Positions 46,341-55,422 of a DNA stretch of 64,000 bases are shown in pieces (the first letter of the stretch is position 1; the number at the start of each line of letters is the position of its first letter). The DNA lies in NCBI GenBank assembly GCA_035489435.1, contig DATHKG010000026.1; one strand, written 5' to 3'. A model generated the notes under the pieces. That model searched no databases, was not told where the DNA came from, and saw nothing but the letters and a program-made list of their open reading frames with translations. The stretch is from DATHKG01 sp035489435. Its GTDB lineage: Bacteria > Bacteroidota > Bacteroidia > Chitinophagales > Chitinophagaceae. A program made the translations under genes and the position numbers.

Positions 46341-49300
46341 TTAAAATGTAAGATTAATTCCTGCTGAATAACTGCGCTGGAAGGGATAAGTCATTCCATG
46401 ACCGTTACGTCCTACGCCCGTGCGGGGATCGGAGTTAATGTCTGCGTTACTTGTTTCAGGATCGAAATAATCTTTTACGGCTGACCATTCAAATATATTT
46501 TCACCGGAAGCGTATATACGAAGTGAGGAGATACCAAATTTTTCTGTCAGCGGCCTGGGCAAGGTATAGCCAACACTAATATTCTTGATGCGAAGATACC
46601 CGGCATTAAGCATGTAATCGGTTTGTGGAATTACCAATCCCATTGCCTCGTCAATCCGGGTTCCAAGGTTCGCGTCAGCCATCCACGATTGAAGTACAGG
46701 AAATTTAGCATTATGATTTGCCCTGGACAATCCCAGATTGACGTATGACTGGGAACGTTTTTCCAAATCTGTAGGGCTATCATCCCCGGGCCGATAAAAA
46801 TCCAGCAGATGTTCGTATGTATTACCATATGGTTGCTGGTAAAAACCAAAATACAGGTAGTCGAGCGGGTAATAATCTCTTTTAGCCACGCCCTGCAGAA
46901 ATATCCTTACATCGAAGTTCTTCCAGTTGGAATTCAAATCCAGCCCGAACTGGTATCTCGGAGATGAGTTACCTATAACAGTAAGATCTTTGGTATCGCT
47001 CAGCGTGTATCCTTTCTCTATTTTACCATTGCCATCCTTATCAACATATTTAGGCCATCCTGGAACAATGGCTAATGCATCCCAGGGAATAATGGAATTC
47101 TGATCAAGTTTGTCTATCTCCCCCTGGCTCTGGAAAAGCCCATTGCTTTGCAATCCCCATATCTCTCCCAAATTCATTCCTTTGTAATACTGGGTAATGC
47201 TTCCGGTAGGATTATCAAACCTGGTAATGGCAGTTTTTGAATCAGACAATATAAAGCGGGCATTGAATGCCAGGGGACTTCCGCTAACATTAAATCTGTT
47301 CTGATAGCCAACAGAAAGTTCCCAACCCCTGGTTTGCAAATCTGCAGCATTTTCGTTTGGTTCACTCGCCCCCAAAACATCCGGCAAATCCTTGCCAAGC
47401 GTAAGCATGTTTAAGGTGTTACGTTTATACATGTCAAATGAAAGTGTAACACGGTTTTTTAAAATACCAAGATCCAGACCAATATTGGTGGTATTTACTT
47501 TTTCCCAACTATAGTTGCTTGAAACAAGACCCGGGGGATTTATCATAAGTGGTCGTCCATCTCCAATCAGATAAGGTGATGTGGCGGTACCCATGGTAGG
47601 TATATAACCGTAATAAACACTGCCCAGCGCCTGGTTACCTAATGAGCCGTAAGAAGCGCGAAGTTTCAGGTTGTCGATTACGCCTTTAAGAGACTGCATA
47701 AAGGATTCCTGGTCCACCCTCCAGGCCGCTGATGCTGAAGGGAAGAAACCAAACCTTTTATCTTCGGGAAAGCGTGAAGACCCGTCATAACGGCCATTGA
47801 ATTCTACGATATACTTATCATCGAAAATATAATTCAACCTGCCAAATACTCCTCTTAAAGCATAAGTGCTGATACTTTCATTTCCGTCTAATATACCGGT
47901 AGCCAGTGCAATGGTGGGAAAAGAAGCTGAGACCAGATCTCCCCTGTTAACCCAAAAATCTTCCGAACGGTAACTTTCCTGGTTGTAACCCATCACTGCG
48001 CTGATAGCATGCTTTGAAAACTTTTTATTCAGCGTTCCATAAATATTAAAGATCCGATAGTTAATAAAATCCGCTTCGCGCCTGGCTGAATTTGTCCCCA
48101 ACTCACGCACGTCATCGGGGCCATAACCTACCTTGTAGGTGGTTTGGTAACTGTTTAGATTAGCCGAAGAGTTTCTGAAAGTGTAATCCGCATTGATGGT
48201 CAGCAGTTTGTTCCAAAAAGACGCTTCCCCGGTAAATGTTGACTGGATTACACTTTGCTTTTCAGTTGCAACACCTCCGTCAGCCGCCCGGGCTGCAGCA
48301 TCACCAACACTTGTATTGGCCCAGGTGCCGTCAGGGTTTTTATCCCATGCTGTCGGAAAATAAGTATATACACTCCATGAGTCGAATTGCGATGGCTTCT
48401 TACGGTTTGTATTAGTATAAACGGTATTGTTCCCTATTTTCAGCCATTTGCGAATGCTATAATCTACCTTGGCTCTCAAACTAAAACGCTCAAAATAATC
48501 ATCTGCAACTGTGAGTGCACTGTTCTGCCTGTTGTAACCTCCGGAAAGATAATATCTCATTTTATTGTTCTCGCTGCTGCCGCTAATTGATAAGTCGTGG
48601 TTCTGATTAAAGGTGTAATCATCATAAAAATAACGGGTCCAGTCGCGGTCGCCCATGTATTCCCACTGTGTAGGAACGGTGGGGTTCACCCTTACTCCCG
48701 GGATGGAGGGATCATCAGAACGTTCTTTGGCATATTCATAATACTGGTCATCATAGTTAACGTTGTCCCAGGGTGTATTATCTGTTGACAGTTCCAATAA
48801 ACGGGAAAATACATAAGGATCGGTAATCATCCTGGGCATTACCGTCGGTTTATTGAGGCTGAAGTTGTTGGAATAACTAACAGTAGCTTTAGCCGAAACG
48901 CCCACTTTGGTCGTAATCAATATTACTCCGAATGCAGCCCTGGCACCATAAATAGCAGCCGCTGAAGCATCTTTGATCACAGACATTGATTCAATGTCCT
49001 GTGGAGCAAGCAGGTTTAATTCTGCGGGGGTATTTTGTACTCCATCTATCAGTATAAGCGGATCGCCGCCGTTAATGGATGTAATACCGCGAATGTTAAT
49101 ATAAGGAGTTTGCCCGGGCGCACCGGAAGAGAACCTGATATTCAGGTTGGGAACCATACCCTGCAAGCCTTGAGCTACATTGGTGATGGGACGATTTTGC
49201 AGGTCTTTCGCCTTCACCTGGTCAACAGCTCCTGAAAGGTTGACTTTTTTCTGCGTTCCAAAACCAACCACAACCACTTCCGACAAACCCTGAGAGGCTT

Positions 49301-49616
49301 GCTCAAGTACAATTTCATAAAAATTTGCTTCGGTGATGGCAACTTCTTTGCCCGCATAACCTACCGCAGTAAGATGCAGTATGTCACCAACTTTTGCATT
49401 CATACTAAAGGTTCCGTCCTTTTTTGTATTGGTACCGGATTTTGAATTGGCACCGGATCCATTTCCGCCAATGCTGATGCTAACGCCTGAAAGAAGTTCT
49501 CCATCACTGCTTTTTACAACACCGGAGACGGGCTTTTCTGCCTGGAAACCAAAGCACACAATAGGCTGCAGGCATATTATGGCTAGTAAAAATTTAAAAA
49601 ATATCTTCTGTTTCAT
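46341..49616 (-). CDS. SusC/RagA-family TonB-dependent outer-membrane receptor
   Basis: A 1091-residue receptor: signal peptide (about 1-25), carboxypeptidase-like domain (about 30-115), TonB-linked motif LSEVVVVGFGTQKKVNLSGA, plug domain with PYINIRGITSINGGDPLILI and AAFGVILITTK, then a beta-barrel ending RSYSAGINLTF. Length and motifs are typical. It is divergent from a TetR regulator at 49792, with a palindromic TTGAA-N6-TTCAA between them. The partner SusD follows at 11 bp. Confidence 0.94.
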   Translation of the reverse strand: MKQKIFFKFLLAIICLQPIVCFGFQAEKPVSGVVKSSDGELLSGVSISIGGNGSGANSKSGTNTKKDGTFSMNAKVGDILHLTAVGYAGKEVAITEANFYEIVLEQASQGLSEVVVVGFGTQKKVNLSGAVDQVKAKDLQNRPITNVAQGLQGMVPNLNIRFSSGAPGQTPYINIRGITSINGGDPLILIDGVQNTPAELNLLAPQDIESMSVIKDASAAAIYGARAAFGVILITTKVGVSAKATVSYSNNFSLNKPTVMPRMITDPYVFSRLLELSTDNTPWDNVNYDDQYYEYAKERSDDPSIPGVRVNPTVPTQWEYMGDRDWTRYFYDDYTFNQNHDLSISGSSENNKMRYYLSGGYNRQNSALTVADDYFERFSLRAKVDYSIRKWLKIGNNTVYTNTNRKKPSQFDSWSVYTYFPTAWDKNPDGTWANTSVGDAAARAADGGVATEKQSVIQSTFTGEASFWNKLLTINADYTFRNSSANLNSYQTTYKVGYGPDDVRELGTNSARREADFINYRIFNIYGTLNKKFSKHAISAVMGYNQESYRSEDFWVNRGDLVSASFPTIALATGILDGNESISTYALRGVFGRLNYIFDDKYIVEFNGRYDGSSRFPEDKRFGFFPSASAAWRVDQESFMQSLKGVIDNLKLRASYGSLGNQALGSVYYGYIPTMGTATSPYLIGDGRPLMINPPGLVSSNYSWEKVNTTNIGLDLGILKNRVTLSFDMYKRNTLNMLTLGKDLPDVLGASEPNENAADLQTRGWELSVGYQNRFNVSGSPLAFNARFILSDSKTAITRFDNPTGSITQYYKGMNLGEIWGLQSNGLFQSQGEIDKLDQNSIIPWDALAIVPGWPKYVDKDGNGKIEKGYTLSDTKDLTVIGNSSPRYQFGLDLNSNWKNFDVRIFLQGVAKRDYYPLDYLYFGFYQQPYGNTYEHLLDFYRPGDDSPTDLEKRSQSYVNLGLSRANHNAKFPVLQSWMADANLGTRIDEAMGLVIPQTDYMLNAGYLRIKNISVGYTLPRPLTEKFGISSLRIYASGENIFEWSAVKDYFDPETSNADINSDPRTGVGRNGHGMTYPFQRSYSAGINLTF

Positions 49617-49697
49617 AAGTGAAATGTTTTGGTTGGGATAGGATCGCGAAGATATCCGGCGAGTATTAACATAATATTAAGCCAGCGTTAATTTTGT

Positions 49698-49713
49698 TTG
49701 AACGCTTATTCAA
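49698..49713. promoter_or_regulatory. Predicted TetR operator
   Basis: TTGAA (49698-49702) and TTCAA (49709-49713) form an inverted repeat with a 6-bp spacer, lying between the divergent SusC and TetR genes. TetR-family sites commonly have this TGAAC-type form, so this is the best candidate operator; symmetry beyond five bases is weak. Confidence 0.4.
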
Positions 49714-49791
49714 TTAAAAATTCGCAATAAAGTATGAACCAATTATTTGAAAAGGTGTATACTTTGCAATTGGCTAAATAAATCATTCCCA

Positions 49792-50385
49792 ATGGGCAGA
49801 GCTAGCAAAAAGGAGATCAGACAGAAAGAGATTATTGAAGGCTATTATAAGGTTGCAAAACTGGAAGGTCTTGAAAACACTTCGATTGCCAAGATTGCCA
49901 AAGAGACCGATATTAATCCAAGTCTTATTATCCATTATTTTCAAACAAAAGACGATCTTACAAAAGGATTAATTGGACACATACTTGATAAGTACTCTGA
50001 AATTTATCATGTCCCTCCATCACGAAAAGCTACGCGGTTGACAAGGCTTAAGTTCGTTATAGACAGCCTGATTTCAAATAAATGGGACGATTTGGTAGAT
50101 AATGGCATTTATTTTAGCGGTTATGCCCTGGTTTTCAGGGACCAGGTTGTAAAAGAACAATATAAAGCAATGCACGACCAGCTTCGCAGCATACTAACCG
50201 CCCTGATACAGGACTGTATTGACCATGATGAAGTTATTGTAAAGGATTCCCGCAAGGCTGCACAACTTATATATATGATGGTTGATGGCGCCTATTTTTA
50301 TCTGAGCCTTATTAATGACAAAAAGGAATTTGAACAGAAACTGGTTCTCTTCAGACAGCATGCATACCAGTTCCTGGGGATATAA
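49792..50385 (+). CDS. TetR/AcrR-family transcriptional regulator
   Basis: A 197-residue repressor. The helix-turn-helix is in residues 5-52 (IIEGYYKVAKLEGLENTS, IAKETDINPSLIIHYF), and the rest is an all-helical ligand domain. Start chosen at 49792 (MGRASKKE), which begins the conserved region; the open frame extends to 49747 with unlike residues. It converges with the heme-VCBS gene and is divergent from the SusC gene, and so probably controls the SusC-SusD-phosphoesterase operon. Confidence 0.9.
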   Translation: MGRASKKEIRQKEIIEGYYKVAKLEGLENTSIAKIAKETDINPSLIIHYFQTKDDLTKGLIGHILDKYSEIYHVPPSRKATRLTRLKFVIDSLISNKWDDLVDNGIYFSGYALVFRDQVVKEQYKAMHDQLRSILTALIQDCIDHDEVIVKDSRKAAQLIYMMVDGAYFYLSLINDKKEFEQKLVLFRQHAYQFLGI

Positions 50386-50394
50386 TAACGTTAG

Positions 50395-51945
50395 TCACTG
50401 CTTTCCATCATTCCATAAAATCATCACCTGTGGAAACCACTCAACTCCCTGATTAATCAAGTTTGAAAAGTCATTCACTGTATACACAAACGAGCCGAGG
50501 ATGATATCCTGATCACCATCGCGATCGAAGTCGCAAGCCTCCATAGTAATCCATTTCCCGTTTGCAGCCACGGGCGTGGATGAAGACGAAAACGTCAGGT
50601 CGCCTTTGTTTTCAAGGTAGAGGAAGGAGTTCGACTGTTCTTTTGGATCATCGTAGAATGCGATGGCTGCAATGTCGAGGTCACCATCGTTGTCGAAGTC
50701 GCGGGCAACGGCTTTGCTGGCACCATAAAAGGGAAAGAATTTGGTGATCTTAAAATTATTCCTGCCGTCATTCATCAGTATGCGGATGCCGTGATAATTT
50801 TTTTTGACAGGCGACAAATCCCAGTTATCTCCGTTAGTCAGTAAAATATCAGGATGTCCGTCTTTGTTAAAATCAGTCAGTTCAAAATAAGTCATGCCGT
50901 ACACAGGTGGAAATTGATAAATACTCTTTTGGGAAAACTTATTCTTTCCCTGGTTGATAAAAAGAATCAACTCTTCTCTTGCCTGAGCCATTAATGCCAT
51001 GATATCGGGTTTTCCATCACCATTAAAATCACACACTTCAACGCGTCTTGCTCCGGGTTGAGATTTCAAAACATGCTCCTTGTCTGCGTCGCCGCCTTCG
51101 AACCAGCTAAGCTTCCCGGTGTGGTTACCAAACTCGCAAATGATCACATCATTTACGCCATCCGAGTTTAGATCACTTACTTCGCAGGCAACGGGTCGTG
51201 CGAGATGATTGATTTTCTTCGGTCCACTCGCGGACTTCGCGGACTTCGCAGATGAAGTTGCAGTATCAAAGGCATAAAAACTTCCGTTAATTTTCTGCGA
51301 TGGCTTTAGGGAACCGATGCAAAGTACCCGCGGGGATCCAGGTATATGGAAATTGATATCAACAGGTGCGCTTTCCAATTTCCATGACGCCAGCAATTTA
51401 AGATTGCGCCTCATCGCATATAGTTCACGCCGAACGTCGCCAATAAACAAAAGTCCGGAGCTGCTATCGTATTTCAGGAGGCTTGTTTGGGGCAATTTTT
51501 CTTTTGTAAATGAAAATGCCTCTGCATGAAAATTATTCAGCAGGCTGTCGAATGTTGGAGGATTGTTTTGCGGTAAGGGTTTGTCAGGAGCATTTTGCAA
51601 ATAGTATTCCACGATTTCTTGCCAGTCGGCCTGGGGCAGTAAAGCTTTTTCGGGAAACACATGTAAAGTTTTTATTGATTGCGCTTCATCCTTTTCCATT
51701 TTTGCATATGGATCGTCACCAGGCTTCCTGATACCCAATCTCCAACCCATATTGGGTAACACAGTTTCCTTCCAGGTTTTTTTGTCGAGCAGGGAAGGGT
51801 CGGGGAACAAATGGCAGGTTGCGCAATAGGTCTTTGCAAGTTTCTCACCTGTACTGGAAACGAAGGCCGGAGTAAATGCAAGACCCGTAAAAATCATTAT
51901 AACAAAGCACGCAAGGGGAATAAAAAAAATACGGTAACGCGTCAT
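50395..51945 (-). CDS. VCBS-repeat protein with c-type heme motif
   Basis: A 516-residue exported protein. A membrane/signal segment (about 4-26) is followed by CATCH (C41, C44, H45), a covalent heme c attachment motif, with a possible distal ligand at VLPNMGW (Met about 66). FG-GAP/VCBS repeats follow (about 250-500; DLNSDGVNDVI, DFNGDGKPDIM, DFNKDGHPDIL, DFDNDGDLDIA, DFDRDGDQDII). Such fusions are common near Bacteroidota SusC/SusD loci, but their role (electron transfer at the envelope or a surface sensor) is not established. It is convergent with the TetR gene (9-bp gap). Confidence 0.85.
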   Translation of the reverse strand: MTRYRIFFIPLACFVIMIFTGLAFTPAFVSSTGEKLAKTYCATCHLFPDPSLLDKKTWKETVLPNMGWRLGIRKPGDDPYAKMEKDEAQSIKTLHVFPEKALLPQADWQEIVEYYLQNAPDKPLPQNNPPTFDSLLNNFHAEAFSFTKEKLPQTSLLKYDSSSGLLFIGDVRRELYAMRRNLKLLASWKLESAPVDINFHIPGSPRVLCIGSLKPSQKINGSFYAFDTATSSAKSAKSASGPKKINHLARPVACEVSDLNSDGVNDVIICEFGNHTGKLSWFEGGDADKEHVLKSQPGARRVEVCDFNGDGKPDIMALMAQAREELILFINQGKNKFSQKSIYQFPPVYGMTYFELTDFNKDGHPDILLTNGDNWDLSPVKKNYHGIRILMNDGRNNFKITKFFPFYGASKAVARDFDNDGDLDIAAIAFYDDPKEQSNSFLYLENKGDLTFSSSSTPVAANGKWITMEACDFDRDGDQDIILGSFVYTVNDFSNLINQGVEWFPQVMILWNDGKQ

Positions 51946-52076
51946 GAGGTAAGATTTCCCGGACTAAAAATGAAAGTTAGCAATCTATGATATAATTCCG
52001 ACATTGGCAGATCGACTCTTAATCCCTACAGGTCTGTCTCCTGTTCAACTATGATAGCCACTACTAAATCGAACAT

Positions 52077-53171
52077 TTGAATGCTGATGTTCACGATTTT
52101 ATCATACAACAAAATATTATAGACTCATATCTTTATCACATGAAACCTGTTTTCCCTGCAACTTACTCTACCCTTTGCCCTATAGCGCTTTCCTCGTTGG
52201 TCTCAGCAAAATATGAATTAGAAAATGTTCAATGCAAACTCCTGGCCCGGGGTGTAGGCGATACCTATTTGGTTGAATCATCCGAAGGCCGCTTTATACT
52301 TCGGGTCTACCGTTCTTCTCATCGAAGTCTGCCACAAATAAAAGAGGAAATGGAGTTGCTTTTGGCGTTAAAGCAGGCTGATGTCTCCGTGTCTTATCCC
52401 ATTCCCGATGTTTCCGGAGAGGCTATTCAGAACCTTGAAGCGGTTGAAGGGGAAAGACATGCTGTTCTATTTAGTTATGCACCTGGTCATTCGGTGAGGA
52501 TACTGAATGAAAACCAACTTCGCATCTTTGGCCGTGAAATGGCACGCTTTCATAATGTATCATCGACAGTAAGAGTGGGAAAAGAAAGGTGGAATTTTGA
52601 TCTCGAAACAACTCTTTTCAAGCCCTTAAAAATGTTGAAATCCGCCTTTGAAGAAGATCCTGAAGGGCACGACTGGCTGCAGCAGGCAGCGAAGCAGATA
52701 GAGAAAAAGTTGTCGCAATTAAACAAATCCGGATTTTCAAAAGGCTATTGCCATTTTGACTTCCTTCCCAAAAACTTTCATTTCACAGATGATTCGGTTA
52801 CCTTTTTTGACTTTGATTTTATGGGTTACGGTTGTTTGGTGAATGATATAATGACCTTTTGGCAACACCTTAGCCTGGATGTATATACCGGGAGGATGAC
52901 ACAAAAAGCGGCCAATGATGCCTATACGATTTTTCTTGAAGGATATCGTGAATATCGTCCTGTTAGTGAACAGGAGTTGGCGGTAATACCTTATCTCAGC
53001 CTGGGATTCTGGCTTTTCTATATGGGCTTTCATACTACCCACGATCAATTCTATGCTTTTATCCAGCCTTCACAATTAAAATTGTTTACTGGATTTTTAA
53101 GACATATGGTAGACACGTATTGGAATAAGGAGGATGAAATAAAATTTAATTTCATAAAACCCGTTCACTGA
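52077..53171 (+). CDS. Phosphotransferase (APH/homoserine-kinase-II-like)
   Basis: A 364-residue kinase-fold protein. The Brenner motif HFDFLPKNF (H226, D228, N233) and the metal-binding FFDFDF (D245, D247) place it in the APH/ChoK group; the N-lobe has LLARGVGDTYLVE and FILRVYR. It would transfer the gamma-phosphate of ATP to a hydroxyl of a small molecule. Met 22 (52140) is an alternative start that removes an unlike N-terminus. The stop is 19 bp before the DUF4062 gene on the same strand, so the two are probably cotranscribed; a functional link is unknown. Confidence 0.87.
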   Translation: MNADVHDFIIQQNIIDSYLYHMKPVFPATYSTLCPIALSSLVSAKYELENVQCKLLARGVGDTYLVESSEGRFILRVYRSSHRSLPQIKEEMELLLALKQADVSVSYPIPDVSGEAIQNLEAVEGERHAVLFSYAPGHSVRILNENQLRIFGREMARFHNVSSTVRVGKERWNFDLETTLFKPLKMLKSAFEEDPEGHDWLQQAAKQIEKKLSQLNKSGFSKGYCHFDFLPKNFHFTDDSVTFFDFDFMGYGCLVNDIMTFWQHLSLDVYTGRMTQKAANDAYTIFLEGYREYRPVSEQELAVIPYLSLGFWLFYMGFHTTHDQFYAFIQPSQLKLFTGFLRHMVDTYWNKEDEIKFNFIKPVH

Positions 53172-53190
53172 CCATTTAAACCACCATTCC

Positions 53191-54444
53191 ATGAAAATTT
53201 ATATTTCGTCAACATTTGAAGATCTCAAAGATTATCGCGCTAAGGTCTACAATCAACTCCGCAAACTACGGCAGGATGTTATATCAATGGAAGACTATGT
53301 AGCAGGAGATCAGCGCCCTCTTGCTAAATGTTTGGAGGATATTGCTGACTGTGATATCTATGTCGGGATTGTTGCATGGCGTTATGGCTTTGTCCCGGCA
53401 AAAGAAAATCCTTCGAAACTATCTATTACAGAATTGGAATACCGGCAGGCGGCGAAATTAAAAAAACAGTGCCTCCTGTTTATTCTGGATAAAAATATAG
53501 CCTGGCGGCCGCAGTTTATGGATTCGCAATCCGGTGGCAAATCGGGCGGAAAAAATATTACCGATTTTCGGAACCGTCTCGGCGAACGCCATATGATTGG
53601 CTGGTTTACCACTGCTGATCAGTTAGCCAGTGATGTGGTTGCAGCAGTATATAAGGTACAATTCGAAGCCCGTGTTCTTACTGCTCCCAACACATCATCT
53701 GAAAAGATCTCAGAGAAAAAAGAGTCCCCCAAAACTGAAAAGATCTCAATAAAAAAAGAGTCCCCCAAAAAGGTCGCTCCGTCAAAAATGGCCGCTAAGC
53801 AACCCGGTAATCCAAAATTGTGGAAGCCCGGTTCCCTACTCCGTGTTAACTTTCTTGATGGTAATGCAAGACAAAAAAACCTGGTAAAGCGATTTGCTTC
53901 TATATGGAGTGCCTACGCAAATATTAATTTCCAATTTGACGAAGATAAATTAGGAGAAGTTCGGGTATCCTTTGACGAAAAAGACGGAGGTAGCTGGTCC
54001 TATGTCGGCACAGATGCACTTGCAGTTTCGTCCAATCTTCAAACGGTTAATTTTGGTTGGCTGAATGATAAGATCCAGGATACCGAAGCCGAAACGGTTA
54101 TCCTAAAACAATTTGGCCATGTTCTTGGCCTGATGAATGAACACCAGAATCCTACAGCTAAAATCCCCTGGAAGAAAGAAGCCGTCTACAAAACCTACCA
54201 GGATCCCCCCAATTATTGGACCCGTAAGGATGTTGATCATATGATGTTTACGACCTGGAATAAAAACTTTTACCCGGTACAAAAACGTTTCGATCCTGAA
54301 TCGATCATGTTCTATAGATTTCCTCCCGAATTTACCGGTGGAAAAATTATTACACCCGCTGAAGAAGGACTTTCGCAGGGAGACAAAGCATTCGTAGCTC
54401 GTCTTTATCCATTTGAATATTCAAAGCGAAACAAAAAGAAATAA
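53191..54444 (+). CDS. DUF4062 domain fused to an inactive (pseudo) metzincin domain
   Basis: A 417-residue protein with two recognisable parts. Residues 1-about 95 are a DUF4062 domain (MKIYISSTFEDLKDYR, DCDIYVGIVAWRYGF), a Rossmann-like module seen in effector and NTPase-linked proteins. A charged linker (about 165-205) carries a 12-residue tandem repeat. Residues about 208-410 resemble astacin-like metalloproteases (WSYVGTD, GHVLGLMNEHQNP, SIMFY). The zinc-site consensus HExxHxxGxxH reads K306-Q307-FG-H310-VLG-LM-N316: the first and third histidines and the catalytic glutamate are all replaced, and the Met-turn SIMHY has F374 in place of histidine. So the domain should be a non-catalytic binding module. 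It has no signal peptide and is therefore cytoplasmic. Confidence 0.8.
   Translation: MKIYISSTFEDLKDYRAKVYNQLRKLRQDVISMEDYVAGDQRPLAKCLEDIADCDIYVGIVAWRYGFVPAKENPSKLSITELEYRQAAKLKKQCLLFILDKNIAWRPQFMDSQSGGKSGGKNITDFRNRLGERHMIGWFTTADQLASDVVAAVYKVQFEARVLTAPNTSSEKISEKKESPKTEKISIKKESPKKVAPSKMAAKQPGNPKLWKPGSLLRVNFLDGNARQKNLVKRFASIWSAYANINFQFDEDKLGEVRVSFDEKDGGSWSYVGTDALAVSSNLQTVNFGWLNDKIQDTEAETVILKQFGHVLGLMNEHQNPTAKIPWKKEAVYKTYQDPPNYWTRKDVDHMMFTTWNKNFYPVQKRFDPESIMFYRFPPEFTGGKIITPAEEGLSQGDKAFVARLYPFEYSKRNKKK
53701..53772 (+). repeat. 36-bp in-frame tandem repeat in the linker
   Basis: Two units of 36 bp (53701-53736 and 53737-53772) encode the 12-residue repeats EKISEKKESPKT and EKISIKKESPKK. In-frame duplication lengthens the linker between DUF4062 and the pseudo-metzincin domain. 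Confidence 0.85.
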
Positions 54445-54570
54445 ACCAAATAAATGTATATGTAAACAGAAGGCCGTCCGGAGGCTGTACTGTTAATCCA
54501 CTAATGAACCGCATGACAAGTTTGCAAAGCTTTGTCGGGCTGTACTTATGAGTTTTTTACTGAAGCAATT

Positions 54571-54945
54571 TCAAATTCCTTTTTCAATTCTTTTATCTTC
54601 TGATTTAATAGCATTCATAACGGTGATAATAGTGGGATTTGCGGACAAGATTTTGTCACTGCCTATATAATCTGTTATGAGTCCAGAATTTAGCATTTCA
54701 AGCCGTTTCCCTTCATAACCAGCAAGTTTATTAAACTCATTAATAATTACAGCCGCAGCTCCTTCCCGCATTTGATACAGATCATAATGCTGGTTACAAC
54801 ATTTTAAATGATGAAGAGCCAGTTTACATAAAATCAAAGCTATAATGAGATACCCATGATTTGAATACTTGAAAGTTTTTTGAATTAAGACACCAAATGA
54901 GCTTCGGAACTGATAGGTATTTTCAACGCCCTGGAGATCAGGCAA
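54571..54945 (-). CDS. Small hypothetical protein (uncertain)
   Basis: An open frame of 124 codons, not recognised. Its first 20 codons overlap the end of the OsmC gene. The later part, from an internal ATG at 54771 (MREGAAAVIINEFNKL), is hydrophilic and protein-like, with SDKILSANPTIITVMNAI, and may be a 66-residue gene or the tail of a lost gene. No domain was identified. Confidence 0.3.
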   Translation of the reverse strand: MPDLQGVENTYQFRSSFGVLIQKTFKYSNHGYLIIALILCKLALHHLKCCNQHYDLYQMREGAAAVIINEFNKLAGYEGKRLEMLNSGLITDYIGSDKILSANPTIITVMNAIKSEDKRIEKGI

Positions 54946-55301
54946 TTTTGCTCTGCATCTTTGGTAATAGTTTCAAATTCTTCTGCGCCAACGCCAGGTA
55001 CCGTACCAGTAATATTAAGATGTACAGCTGTGATGCTTAAACCTTCCATTGTTACTATAGCCTGAGTATCCAATGCTGTTGGATTCCATCCTTTTTCTGT
55101 TAATGCAGCACTAACAGCCATTGTAAAACACCCTGCATGAGCAACAGCTAATAATTCCTCTGGATTTGTGCCTGCTTCGCCTTCTGCAAAACGACTTTTA
55201 AAACTATAATTTGTTCTATTTAAAATACCACTTTGCGTAGTTAATTCGCCCTTACCTTCTTTTAGGTTACCTTCCCAATGTGCTTTTGCTGTACGTTTCA
55301 T
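54885..55301 (-). CDS. OsmC-family peroxiredoxin-like protein
   Basis: A 138-residue protein. OsmC features: AHWEGNLKEGKGELTTQSG at the N-terminus, GTNPEELLAVAHAGCFTMA with the first redox cysteine (about C58), and DAEQNCLISRAL with the second (about C119). OsmC proteins reduce organic hydroperoxides using the two cysteines, protecting against oxidative or osmotic stress. Start at 55301 follows an AT-rich leader. Confidence 0.92.
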   Translation of the reverse strand: MKRTAKAHWEGNLKEGKGELTTQSGILNRTNYSFKSRFAEGEAGTNPEELLAVAHAGCFTMAVSAALTEKGWNPTALDTQAIVTMEGLSITAVHLNITGTVPGVGAEEFETITKDAEQNCLISRALKIPISSEAHLVS

Positions 55302-55422
55302 TTTTTTTATTTTAAAATTGTTGTCGTTATTGACAAGGCAAAATTGAAATAAAAAAAGGAAATTATACCGTGGATTAGTTCAATTATTTGGCAATTAGGT
55401 TCATCAAAAACCAATTCACTCT

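Noticed and set aside
54515..54536. Palindrome-like GACAAG...TTTGTC around TTTGCAAA in the convergent gap
   Set aside because: Arms are imperfect and there is no T-run, so it is too weak to call as a terminator.
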